Source of the DNA: Symbiodinium natans
Lineage: Eukaryota; Sar; Dinophyceae; Suessiales; Symbiodiniaceae
NCBI GenBank assembly: GCA_905221605.1
Contig: CAJNDS010002457.1
Location: 575,501-639,500 of the forward strand
Direction of reading: 5' to 3'
DNA length: 64,000 nt
This document shows positions 31,501 through 39,122 of this stretch, piece after piece; position 1 is the stretch's first letter; every line of letters starts with the position of its first letter. The position numbers and the translations under genes were made by a program. The notes beneath the pieces were generated by a model. It was not told where the DNA came from and did no database searches. It saw only the letters and a program-made list of their open reading frames with translations.

Positions 31501-34365
31501 CTGCAAGCCGCCGCGGGGCGCTCCGCGAGCCGCTGCTCGGTAGCCTATGTGGTTCCCTTTGCATTTTTTTGTTTGGGGGGGGGAGGGGGGTTTAGGGTTT
31601 AGGGTTTAGAGTTTGGGGTTTGGGGTTTAGGATTTAGGGTTTAGGGTTTAGGGGTACAGGTTCCCTGTCATAAAGTATAGCCCAACACAACCAGAGAGGG
31701 TGCCCTGATTATGATGAAGATGCTTATTACTGGGACTACCTAAGGCTCATCAAGCTGGTTCACTTCCTGCGGGCCTTGGATTTCGAGGACTCCGCGGGGC
31801 GCGAGATCCTGTTCCAGGAGTTGCAGCCCTTGATTGGCCAGGGCCCCTTCGAGTCTCCGTCCGTCTTCAACTTCTACCGGTCGGACTACCAGTCCAGTTC
31901 GATGCCGGCCGACGTTGTCGCGCCGGAGGCGCAGATCATGGACGCCAGCAACATGGTCAACTTCCTCAATGGCATGCTGTCCCTGGTCAAGCACGGTGGC
32001 ATCACGCACTGTGATGGGGGCTTCGGCATCGACACCAAGACGTGTGAGCAGAACTCTTTCAAGCACGGCCTGAACATCACGCAGTCTGGCGCCACCCAGG
32101 TGCCTACTATATCCCCTTGGGAATCATTTTTGACTTTTTTGTTGATCGACGACCCAAGAGGATATTAACAATATTAATTAGCAATTTTTTTTTGAGCATT
32201 ACTTTTTTCTTTTTTTATATCATTTCTTATTGTTATTTTTATTCTTCTTCTTATTATATTTATTGTTCTTAATATATTCAGGTTTTCTAAAGGGGAGTGT
32301 AGGTGCTATCCGAGCTGGACCTGCTTTTGACGGGAGGGCGGATGACGAACGCCACGCGGGCCGTGGCCCGCGCCAGCTTCTTACTTCGCCGTTAGTTGAG
32401 CGTGAAGCTTTTTGGGTTTCCTTGATTGGTAGGAACCCTAAACCCTAGACCCTAAACCCTGAACTTTGGCCCTAAACCCTAAACCCTAAACCCCCCTTGG
32501 TTATTGGAGAAGTAAGGCTTAGAGGCCTGGGACAAGGAGGAGCACCAAGTCAAGGCTGCCCAGGAGGCGGTTCTCCTGGCCCCAGAGTTCCACACCTTAG
32601 GGTCCCCTCTGCCACAAGGCGGGGGTTTCCAAAAGTAAGGGTACCTTCTTGGGGTTTAGGGTTTAGGGTTTAGGGTTTAGGGTTTAGGGTTTATAGAGTT
32701 TAGGAGGGTTTAGGGTTCTTTTTCTTAGGGCATCCCTCATGTTCCCTAAACCCCCCCAGGTGTGCGAAGTGAAGACTCCCAGTCCAATACGGAGACCGCC
32801 GCGCCACGGTCCTACAAGGCGCTGATCAACCTCTATCTCAATGGTGGCTTGGTAGGTAGAGTAGGTAACCTTTTAACCTTTTTGGGGTATTAGATACCCT
32901 AAACCCTAAACCCTAACCCTAATTCTGGACAACCAAGGTGGTGCCGACACCTTCAACCTCCTTGTGCCTCTGGATTGCGCGCTTCATGACGAGTACGTTG
33001 CTGTCCGAGGACCTGCGGCCTTGCTGAACGCCGAGCTCCTGGAGATTCAGACCACAGGCCAGGCTTGAGAGCGAAGTCCCTTTCGGGAGGGTTTAGGGTT
33101 TAGGGTTTAGGGTTTAAGGGTTTAGGGTTTAGGGTTTAGGGATTAAATTTTAGGGTTTCCGGTATGCACCCAGCACTTCCTTGTCCGCAGTGTTTTCACC
33201 GGGTGTGAGCAAGGAAGTCGTCACGCCGAGCGGATCAGGACACAAACAGCCTTAAAGACCAAATGAACCTCAAAAGGGTTTGTGGTCTCATATACCTTAA
33301 TAGAGATTATAGTAGTCTAGGGTATATATGACCCCAATCTTATGTCGCGTGATCACTTACAACTTCTCCATGCCTACTTTTTTTCTTTAGAACCCCCCCC
33401 CCCAAAAAAAAAGAGTGTAATTAAAATAAAAACAAACTTCCTCATATGGGCAACACTGGGATTTTCTCTTTACATTTGTTTGGGGCTCTTAAGCAAGTAG
33501 CAGATGCCTCGCCTTTGGCCGAAGACTCTGGGCGAGGGGATGGGACATGGAGGTGAGGTTCGATGGATCTTTGGGGTATTTAGGGTGTAGGGTTTATTGG
33601 GCCCAGCTAGGACTCGGAAGGTTGCATGTAACACATGCAAGCCGTCCCATCGGCGGAATCCACGAAAGTTTGTTCGGTGGGGGAGGGATGTGCCCACCAG
33701 GTTGCCCATCTGCTTCTGTTGCAAAGCACAACAGCTTCTAGACACCAGAAGACACTTCGCAAGGGAAAAGGCGCAGAGAAGTCACAGTAGGGGGCGGGAC
33801 ACCTTTCAGGCTCTGAGGCAGGGGTGTGAATGGAAGGAGATGAGAACCATAAACACATCAGTTCCCGACTCTTCAAGGGGGATAAAACGGGAAAATGAAA
33901 CGGGGCATGACGCATTGAGGGCATCAGCGAAATCAAGAGTCTACTTGCATTGATGTTTTATTCTTGTAACCGACCCTCGGCCCTCGGCCCTTAAAAGACG
34001 GGTTTAGGGGTAGAAGCCCTGATTGCAACATGCGACACCCACTGGAAAGGTTTAGCCCGGGGTGAATGCGAGAGTTTCCTGGACCCCTCAAAAATCCTCT
34101 TTCAGGATTAGGAGCACGTCTCCTGCCCCGCTTGTGTGTGTGTGTGCGGAAAGTTTCTCCATCGAACGGACGTGTCGCCGTATGCATGGCCCACTCGGCT
34201 TCTGAGGCTGGAAGAGGCCCTAACAAGCAGCACAATTGGACAGTTACTTGTGGTTCAGGGTTGGGGGTAAGAGGGTTTACGGCTCCCAGCCGTGTCAAGT
34301 AGGCCGACAGATTATCTACATATATATATATATATATATATTTTTGTTTATTAATGTATATACAT

Positions 34366-34405
<40 letters not shown>

Positions 34406-36542
34406 CATTTCAGCATGCATTCGACACCAGGTCAAGCTTGCAGCAAGTTTGGCGTCCACCACAAGCTGCCTGTGACCCTTAGCCAATAGTTGAACGTGAA
34501 GCTTTTTGGGTTTCCTTAATCAAGTATAGGAAGAATGAAGCCCTAAACCCTAAACCCTAAACCCTAAACCCTGAACCCTGAACCCTGAACCCTGAACCCT
34601 GAACCCTGAACCCTGAACCCTAAGCTTGATTTTGCTTTTTGGAGAAGTAAAAGGATCCGTCAGCTCTACCAGGATGGAAAGGCCGCCTTCGTCAGCAACG
34701 TCGGGAGCCTCGTCGAGCCCTTGAACCGCAATGAGTACGACAACGGCCTCAAATCCGTGTCTTACTTCGCCTTTAGGGTTTAGGGTTTAGGGTTTAGTTG
34801 AGCTTTACGCTTTTTTGGGTTTCTGTCTATTTTGGTAGGAATATTCAAGTTCAACCTTTTGTTCCCCTTAACCACTGGAGAAGTAAGGTGTGCGCCGGGC
34901 TCTTTTCTCATTCCGACCAGACGGAGGCGGCTCAGACGTTGAAGTGTCAAATCCGGGGCTCCGCTCCCAAAGGCGTGGGAGGCCGAATGGCCGACGCGCT
35001 CTCATCCGGGACGCAGCAGTTTCGGACGGCCTCGTACCCTAGTAGTAGAGTAGGTAAACCTTTAACCTTTTTGTAATTGTAGAATTCCCTTATAATCCCA
35101 AAGGTTAACCAGTAGTAGAGGAGGTAACCTTTAACCTTTTTGGGGTAGTATAATTCCCTTATAATCCCAAAGGTGAACCTTGAGTTCTCCCCAGGTTACC
35201 GGACAACGAAGGTACTCCCTGAGCGGCCGGCAGACTTGGGCACAGGGCGTGGACATCAACCAGATCAGCGTCGCACGAAGCGGTGAGGTGCCGACACTCA
35301 ACAACTACACGGGACGGAGGCAGCTTCTCGAAGATCTCTCGCAGACGGCCTACGGCAACATCTACTGCGAGGAGTATGCCCGGAATCTTGGGAAGTGGGT
35401 GGACTCGAATCAGGTCTTGTCTGACCAGCTCCAAACGGCAAACCTCAGCACCACCTGGCCAACCGACATCGAGGACTGGAGCAGGCGGCAACTAGGTAGG
35501 CCTTTGGGACATGTTAGATTTTCCCTTCTTGGGTTTCAGAGGCCCTAAAAGGGTCCATGTACCTAGTCATTGTATACTTGGGCCCCAAATTCCCCGTATA
35601 GCAAGTACTTCAGAGCTGTTCCCAATTTGGGTACATGGACTCTTGGAGAGGATCATTTTCAGGAACCCTAAACCCTAAACCCTAAACCCTAAACCCTAAA
35701 CCCTAAACCCTAAACCCTAAACCCTAAACCCTAAACCCTAAACCCAGACAAGGGGCCATCCGAGGCAAACACTGCTGTCCTTCCAGACTGTGGCCAAGCT
35801 GATTGCCTCTCGAGACTCGGTAGCCCAGTGGTCTTTTACCCTTTCCTTTGGGGTTCAGGTTCCCTGATATCAAGTAACCAACCCCAAATCAGGGTTATAC
35901 CCCTAAACCCTAAACCTAAACCCTAAACCCTAATTAAACCTTGTTCTAATATGGTCATCGGGCCACTAAGGAGAAGCTCGCAAGGTGGAGCGTGACTTCT
36001 TCTACGTGGAGCTCCGTGGCTTCGACACTCACAACGACGTCCGGCCCGTGATGGAAGAGCTCTTCGGCAACCTGAACTTTGCGCTCGAGGCCTTGGTAGC
36101 CTAACAGTACCCTATACAGGGTTTAGGATTTAGGGTTTAGGGTTTAGGGTTATTACTGGACTACTAAGAGGCCTTCGTGGCGGAACTCAAGGCGCAGGGC
36201 GTCTGGGACGCGACCACGCTGGTCACTTCTTCGGACTTCGGGCGCACGCTGACCTCGAATGGTAAGGGCACCGATCATGGATGGGCTGGGAACTACGTGG
36301 TCCTCGGTGGAGCCGTGAAGGGCGGCCAGGTCTACAACCGATTCCCGGCCAGCCTTGCCGAAGGCAACAATCAAGATGCAGGCCGCGGCCGCATGATCCC
36401 GGAATACCCCTGGGAGAATGTCCTCATGCCTATTGCTGAGTGGATGGGGGTAGAGAGCTCGCACCAGCGGGATGTCTTCCCAAATATCCAGAACTTCAAT
36501 GCGTCGCACATCTTGGCAACCAACGTGCTGTTCGCATCTTAG
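25558..36542 (+). CDS. Secreted DUF1800-DUF1501 fusion protein, 24 exons, about 1925 residues
   Basis: Exons: 25558-25696, 25815-25869, 26001-26048, 26250-26373, 26503-27995, 28109-28207, 28373-29214, 29385-30242, 30392-30462, 30657-30763, 31081-31165, 31491-31534, 31745-32099, 32303-32375, 32517-32618, 32760-32843, 32938-33057, 33191-33206, 34654-34756, 34888-35033, 35212-35487, 35765-35811, 35971-36089 and 36171-36542 (TAG). They sum to 1926 codons with every junction in frame. Order: signal peptide (residues 1-25, ALCALAALMALSLSGC); Thr-rich linker; DUF1800 hallmarks QFLIQATFGPT (about 80), LRQRMAWALSQILVVG (about 660), NYAREVMQLFSIG (about 745), RLIQRFVTSNP (about 1258) and GRRGDLAATIAAILLHPEA (about 1300); then DUF1501 hallmarks LYLNGGADTFNLLVP (about 1520), LFSHSDQ (about 1615), GFDTHND (about 1775), DFGRTLTSNGKGTDHG (about 1820). 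An HPGG segment at 522-525 resembles cytochrome b5. Enzymatic role unknown. Least certain: introns at 29215, 32619, 33058 and 33207. Confidence 0.9.
25697..25814 (+). mobile_element. Intron 1: family B introner, GC-AG
   Basis: The left end CAGCCCTGTGGCACCCCTTT is inverted at the right (GGTGCCTGGGCTACCAAG). Exon join: GAC CTC G + GC ACT CAG. Confidence 0.8.
25870..26000 (+). mobile_element. Intron 2: family A introner, GA-AG
   Basis: GACCCTCGGGAACCAAATGA at the left and AAGGTTCATACTTGGTCCTT at the right. Four CCCTAAA-type units lie at 25943-25972. GAC is present at both boundaries; the join TG + G ACG gives WTYL. Confidence 0.8.
26049..26249 (+). mobile_element. Intron 3: family B introner with a 110-bp CCCTAAA tract, GT-AG
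   Basis: CCTTGGTGGC at the left and GGGCCACCAAG at the right are inverted ends. The join CT + G ATC gives QFLIQATFGPT, a DUF1800 hallmark. Confidence 0.85.
26374..26502 (+). other. Intron 4: ordinary-looking intron with a CT-rich tract, GT-AG
   Basis: Donor GTATAT, a (CT)n polypyrimidine run at 26412-26457, acceptor GATGTCCCAG. No inverted ends or telomeric repeat. It may be an older intron. The join gives AERQRVRQAWLEAQLSMPP. Confidence 0.7.
27996..28108 (+). mobile_element. Intron 5: family A introner, GT-AG
   Basis: CTTGGGAACGAAATGAACCC at the left and TAGGGTTCATTTCGCCCCC at the right. GGTTC is repeated at the boundaries; the join CG + G TTC gives YYRFLDFSD. Confidence 0.9.
28208..28372 (+). 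mobile_element. Intron 6: family A introner with an internal duplication, GT-AG
   Basis: CTTGGGAACCAAATGAGCCC at the left. The motif GGTAGTATGAACCATAARCC occurs twice. The join TG + G TTC gives AWFNQVSTAPDQLRQR. Confidence 0.9.
29215..29384 (+). mobile_element. Intron 7, boundaries tentative, GC-AG
   Basis: The body has TATAATCCCCACACAT and a GGTTATAGGGT end. The frame requires an intron here because 29217-29370 has stops. The exact junction (29205-29216 to 29368-29419) is uncertain. Confidence 0.5.
30243..30391 (+). mobile_element. Intron 8: family A introner with a short CCCTAAA tract, GC-AG
   Basis: GCTTC is present at both boundaries. The A-type right end is present twice (30334-30345 and 30364-30380), separated by three telomeric units. 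Confidence 0.85.
30463..30656 (+). mobile_element. Intron 9: family B introner with CCCTAAA tracts, GT-AG
   Basis: GGTAGCCCAGTGGTACCCT at the left and CTACTGGGCTGCCGAG at the right. GTGA is repeated at the boundaries; the join gives LLEHLVNHPNTPTF. Confidence 0.85.
30764..31080 (+). mobile_element. Intron 10: tandem family D introner, GA-AG
   Basis: Two D units start CCTTAGCCAACAGTAGAACT (30771) and TTGGCCAACAGTAGAGCTTT (about 30859). Each is preceded by a copy of TTCAAGACTCTT from the exon end. A CCCTAAA tract lies at 31012-31075. The join AA + G ACT gives AFKTGTYQG. Confidence 0.85.
31166..31490 (+). mobile_element. Intron 11: family G introner loaded with telomeric repeat, GC-AG
   Basis: The 10-bp target copy GAGGCCGTGG lies at 31163-31172 and 31488-31497. 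A TTTAGGG tract lies at 31196-31225 and a CCCTAAA tract at 31352-31487, so both orientations occur in one intron. Confidence 0.9.
31535..31744 (+). mobile_element. Intron 12: family B introner with a TTTAGGG tract, GC-AG
   Basis: CTCGGTAGCCTATGTGG at the left and TACTGGGACTACCTAAG at the right. A TTTAGGG tract lies at 31590-31655. GCTC is repeated; the join gives REPLLIKLVHFLRA. Confidence 0.8.
32100..32302 (+). mobile_element. Intron 13: AT-rich family F introner, GT-AG
   Basis: CCCCTTGGGAATCATTTTTG and CCCAAGAGGATATTAACAAT, as at 884-1032. GTGC is repeated at the boundaries. An alternative acceptor 12 bases downstream (CTATCCGAG) keeps the frame. Confidence 0.8.
32376..32516 (+). mobile_element. 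Intron 14: family D introner with CCCTAAA, GC-AG
   Basis: CTTACTTCGCCGTTAGTTGA at the left and GGTTATTGGAGAAGTAAG at the right are inverted ends. GCTT is repeated at the boundaries. Confidence 0.85.
32619..32759 (+). repeat. Intron 15: TTTAGGG-rich intron, donor tentative (GC-AG)
   Basis: TTTAGGG tract at 32655-32725, acceptor CCCCCCCAG. The junction between the DUF1800 C-terminus (LLAPEFHT) and the DUF1501 start falls here. Confidence 0.55.
32844..32937 (+). mobile_element. Intron 16: 94-base family C introner with CCCTAAA, GT-AG
   Basis: GGTAGAGTAGGTAACC at the left and GGACAACCAAG at the right. GGTGG is repeated; the join gives LNGGADTFNLLVP. Confidence 0.9.
33207..34653 (+). other. Intron 18: 1.4-kb composite intron (GA-AG, tentative)
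   Basis: It contains a family A relic (33258-33340), a family E element (33385-33495), a TA/CA microsatellite (34318-34405) and a family D right end (TTTTGGAGAAGTAAAAG). A CCCTAAA to CCCTGAA tract lies at 34540-34625, with eight CCCTGAA units. The preceding exon (33191-33206) is only 16 bases. ORFs on either strand inside show no family features. Confidence 0.55.
34757..34887 (+). mobile_element. Int. 19: family D introner interrupted near its left end by TTTAGGG units, GT-AG
   Basis: TTACTTCGCC is followed by three to four TTTAGGG units, then TTTAGTTGAGC, and the right end CACTGGAGAAGTAAG. GTGT is repeated; the join gives SVCAGLFSHSDQ. Confidence 0.9.
35034..35211 (+). mobile_element. Intron 20: tandem family C introner, GT-AG
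   Basis: Two C units (about 35041-35105 and 35112-35175) share TTCCCTTATAATCCCAAAGG. GTAC is repeated at the boundaries; the join gives TASYSLSGRQTW. Confidence 0.9.
35488..35764 (+). mobile_element. Intron 21: family F introner with a nested family G element and CCCTAAA, GC-AG
   Basis: The F left part (35492-35543) is followed by G (AAAGGGTCCATGTACCTAGT to GGGTACATGGACTCTTGGAG, about 35547-35648). The F middle (GGATCATTTTCAGGAA), 12 CCCTAAA units and the F right end (GGGGCCATCCGAG) follow. GCAA is repeated at the boundaries. Confidence 0.9.
35812..35970 (+). mobile_element. Intron 22: family B introner with CCCTAAA, GA-AG
   Basis: CGGTAGCCCAGTGGTCTTTT at the left and TCATCGGGCCACTAAG at the right. 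GAGA is repeated; the join C + GA GAA gives ASREARKVERDFFYVELRG. Confidence 0.9.
36090..36170 (+). mobile_element. Intron 23: 81-base family B introner with a TTTAGGG tract, GC-AG
   Basis: GGTAGCCTAACAGTACCCT at the left, about four TTTAGGG-type units, and TTACTGGACTACTAAGAG at the right. GAGGCCTT is repeated at the boundaries. Confidence 0.9.
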
Positions 36543-37755
36543 TCTTAGCAGCGTGATTCGGCTGGATGCCCCCAACAAGAGAGGCATTCAACGCCCGATG
36601 GGCATGTCCCAGCAGAAGCCGGACCAGAGCGACACTAAACAGGCTCAACCCCATCAGGGAGTAAACCGGAACTTGCACCCTAAACCCTAAACCCGAAACC
36701 CTAAACCCTAAACCCTAAACCCTAAACCCTAAACCCTAAACCCTAAACTACTATTAAATAATTATGGTTAAAAGGGTAGTGGGGGGGGGGGTGCTGGAGA
36801 TCCAGAAAGCCTGCTTTGTGGCACATGTCCTAGACCCCAGCAACGAAACCCTAAACCCTAAACCCTAAACCCTAAGAAAGCCTGCTTTGTGGCACGTGCC
36901 CATTTTCAGACTCCGGAATGGGATGGCACTTTAAGGGTTCAACCCGCCAGTGTTCTCATCTCGGCCAGGCTTCTGGCCCCGATCCCCCAAGTCCCTGCAT
37001 AGCGGCCGCCCCTACAGTAAAGCCGTAGACTCACCCTAAACCCTACACCCTACTAGACCCTGAACCCTGAACCCTAAACCCTACACCCTACACCCTAAAC
37101 CCTAAACCCTAAACCCTAAACCCTAAACCCTAAACCCTAAACCCTAAACCCTAAACCCTAAACCCTAAACCCTAAACCCTAAACCCTAAACCCTAAACCC
37201 TAACCCCCCCCCCCCCCTTACACCTGCATACCAGGAGCCCTTGGGGGGGTCGGAGTTCGGGGTCCCTTCGACATCTTTCAATTGCTGGGCACCACGAAGT
37301 GGTGCCCGGTGGCCCCCAGATCGGCTCCGGAGCTGTGCCGGTTAGGGTTTAGGGTTTAGGGTTTAGGGTTTAGGGTTTCGGGTTTAGGGTTTAGGGTTTA
37401 GGGTTTAGGGTTTAGGGTTTAGGGTTTAGGGTTTAGGGTTTAGGGTACTTATTCACCACTGCCAAGTATAACTACCACCTCTAACCATATTAGGGCACTT
37501 AAGGGGCTTATAAGTGGGTTAGACGTACAGTTATAATTGGTTAATAAGTGCCATGAACCTCCAAGTGCCGGGCATTCTTTCTCGATAGCCCGCGGTAGGA
37601 CTCTTGCTCATGTCAAACCCAAGGGGAGCAGGAACAGAAACATGGTTCCTTGAGCATTCCGAAGGGAGATGCTTTTTTTCTGGTTCTGGAGCCGATCGCT
37701 CTTGCGCGATTTTGGAGATTTATGCCGACTGCTGCATTTGGTGATCTGAGATTAT
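36543..37755. other. Intergenic stretch dominated by telomeric tracts
   Basis: CCCTAAA tracts at 36678-36750, 36845-36875 and 37033-37202 (about 20 units at its longest), then TTTAGGG at 37342-37446. A repeated box AAAGCCTGCTTTGTGGCAC lies at about 36806 and 36876. 37450-37575 is an element with GGTTAATAAGTGCCATGAAC, related to 46860-46912 and 59727-59790. No gene was seen. Confidence 0.7.
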
Positions 37756-37980
37756 TTGCTGAGAGGTGCTAAGTTGCCTCATGCCTTGCTGCTTGCCGCC
37801 ATCGCGTGTTGTGTGGCAAACCTCAGGGTTCAGCAGGGTCCGATGCGTGGCGTACCAAACAATTCTGTTGTGATACGCTTTGCCTCTGTCAGGGGGTTGC
37901 CTGTGCCAATGGCCATGGCAAGACCGGCACCCGCCCAGAAATGGGCACTGCCTCTGGTGTGCAAAAGATCTCTGGCCTGA
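37756..37980 (+). CDS. Possible signal-peptide-bearing exon
   Basis: The frame reads LPHALLLAAIACCVANLRVQ, a hydrophobic signal-like stretch, and ends in TGA at 37980. No clear ATG precedes the hydrophobic part; the first in-frame ATG gives MRGVPNNSVV. It may be the 5' exon of the oxygenase gene downstream. An intervening open stretch at about 38175-38304 reads RTLQAFKEIEVPEALGRRLA between telomeric tracts (38141-38170 and 38305-38400). Confidence 0.3.
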   Translation: MLRGAKLPHALLLAAIACCVANLRVQQGPMRGVPNNSVVIRFASVRGLPVPMAMARPAPAQKWALPLVCKRSLA

Positions 37981-38304
37981 CACTGACACATAGGTAGCAA
38001 CAGTAACCGAGAGTCTAAGGTTATCTACATGGTCCCTTAACATGGATCCTTAATTGGGGACTCCTTCTATACCCCTTATATACCCTAGAAATCCCAAGGG
38101 CCCATCCCTACAACTCTACTTATAACCAGGGGGGCCTCCGCCCTAAACCCTAAACCCTAAACCCTAAACTCTGCATCGGAGCTTCTCGGACCCTGCAAGC
38201 CTTCAAAGAGATCGAGGTACCGGAAGCACTTGGACGGCGCTTGGCCAGCCAGCGGGCTCAGACGCGGCGAGGACGGCCAGGACGAGTACGCAACTCGCCC
38301 AAGG

Positions 38305-38400
38305 GGTTTAGGGTTTAGGGTTTAGGGTTTAGGGTTTAGGGTTTAGGGTTTAGGGTTTAGGGTTTAGGGTTTAGGGTTTAGGGTTTAGGGTTTAGGGTTC
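38305..38400. repeat. TTTAGGG telomeric tract, about 13 perfect units
   Basis: Uninterrupted heptamers directly after an open stretch ending in a Lys-Gly codon pair. Confidence 0.95.
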
Positions 38401-38681
38401 CCTAAGGCTCTAAGGCCTCTGATTTTAGGGTTTTGGGCCCAAAAACCTTCTTGTACCAGGTTTTTGGGCTATTTTGAAGCCCAAGGGTCAGGGTTTGTCC
38501 CATGGTAGGCTCGTTGGGATGAGCGCTTTTCATTTTTCCAGGCGTGGGTTTAGGGTTTAGGGTTTAGGGTTTAGGGCTTGGGGTTTAGGGCAAAAGACAC
38601 ACCCAAGACATGCCAATCTTGTACAGAAAGCATGGGGACATCAAGGCTCTCCCGGCCGTACCGTAGTTTAGTGTTTAGGCT

Positions 38682-39088
38682 TTAGTGGCATGGGCCCCTG
38701 GTGAGGTTTATGATGCCTACGGCGGCGGCACGAGATCCAAGCTAACGCTGCTTGGCTCAATCTTGTTAGCTCTTTTGCGCTCCTCGCGGAGGTTTGGAGG
38801 ATCAAGGCTTCACATCTGTGTCGGACGACAGTCGCTCACCCCACACACCCGGCTGCTCCACCGCCTGCAGCCATAGACCACAAGCGTCCGCGTTCTCTGT
38901 ACACTAAACCCTGAACCCTGAACCCCAAACCCTAAACCCTCAACCCTGAGTGGGCCTTTGCTTCTGGCTTTCACCATGAGAACAAGAAGGAGCTGCCTTT
39001 ATGTGTTCTGAAGTATGGGTGGGCCCTTAGTATATACCCTAAGGGTCCATGTACCTGAATAGGGAATACTTGGGCATTATACATATAT

Positions 39089-39122
<34 letters not shown>

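Noticed and set aside
35034-35211. Reading the exon start as MSSPQVTGQR (ORF from 35180)
   Set aside because: Splicing from GCC TC to G TAC TCC restores TASYSLSGRQTW, which fits DUF1501, and the skipped DNA is a tandem family C element.
25558-36542. Bacterial contamination, because DUF1800 and DUF1501 are mainly bacterial
   Set aside because: The gene is interrupted by 23 introns of the same element families found throughout the window, so it is part of this eukaryotic genome even if its ancestor was bacterial.
37033-37446. A true chromosome end at the back-to-back CCCTAAA and TTTAGGG tracts
   Set aside because: The tracts are about 100-170 bp, have unique sequence between them, and genes continue on both sides. 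A telomere-telomere fusion would be expected as TTTAGGG followed by CCCTAAA, not this order.
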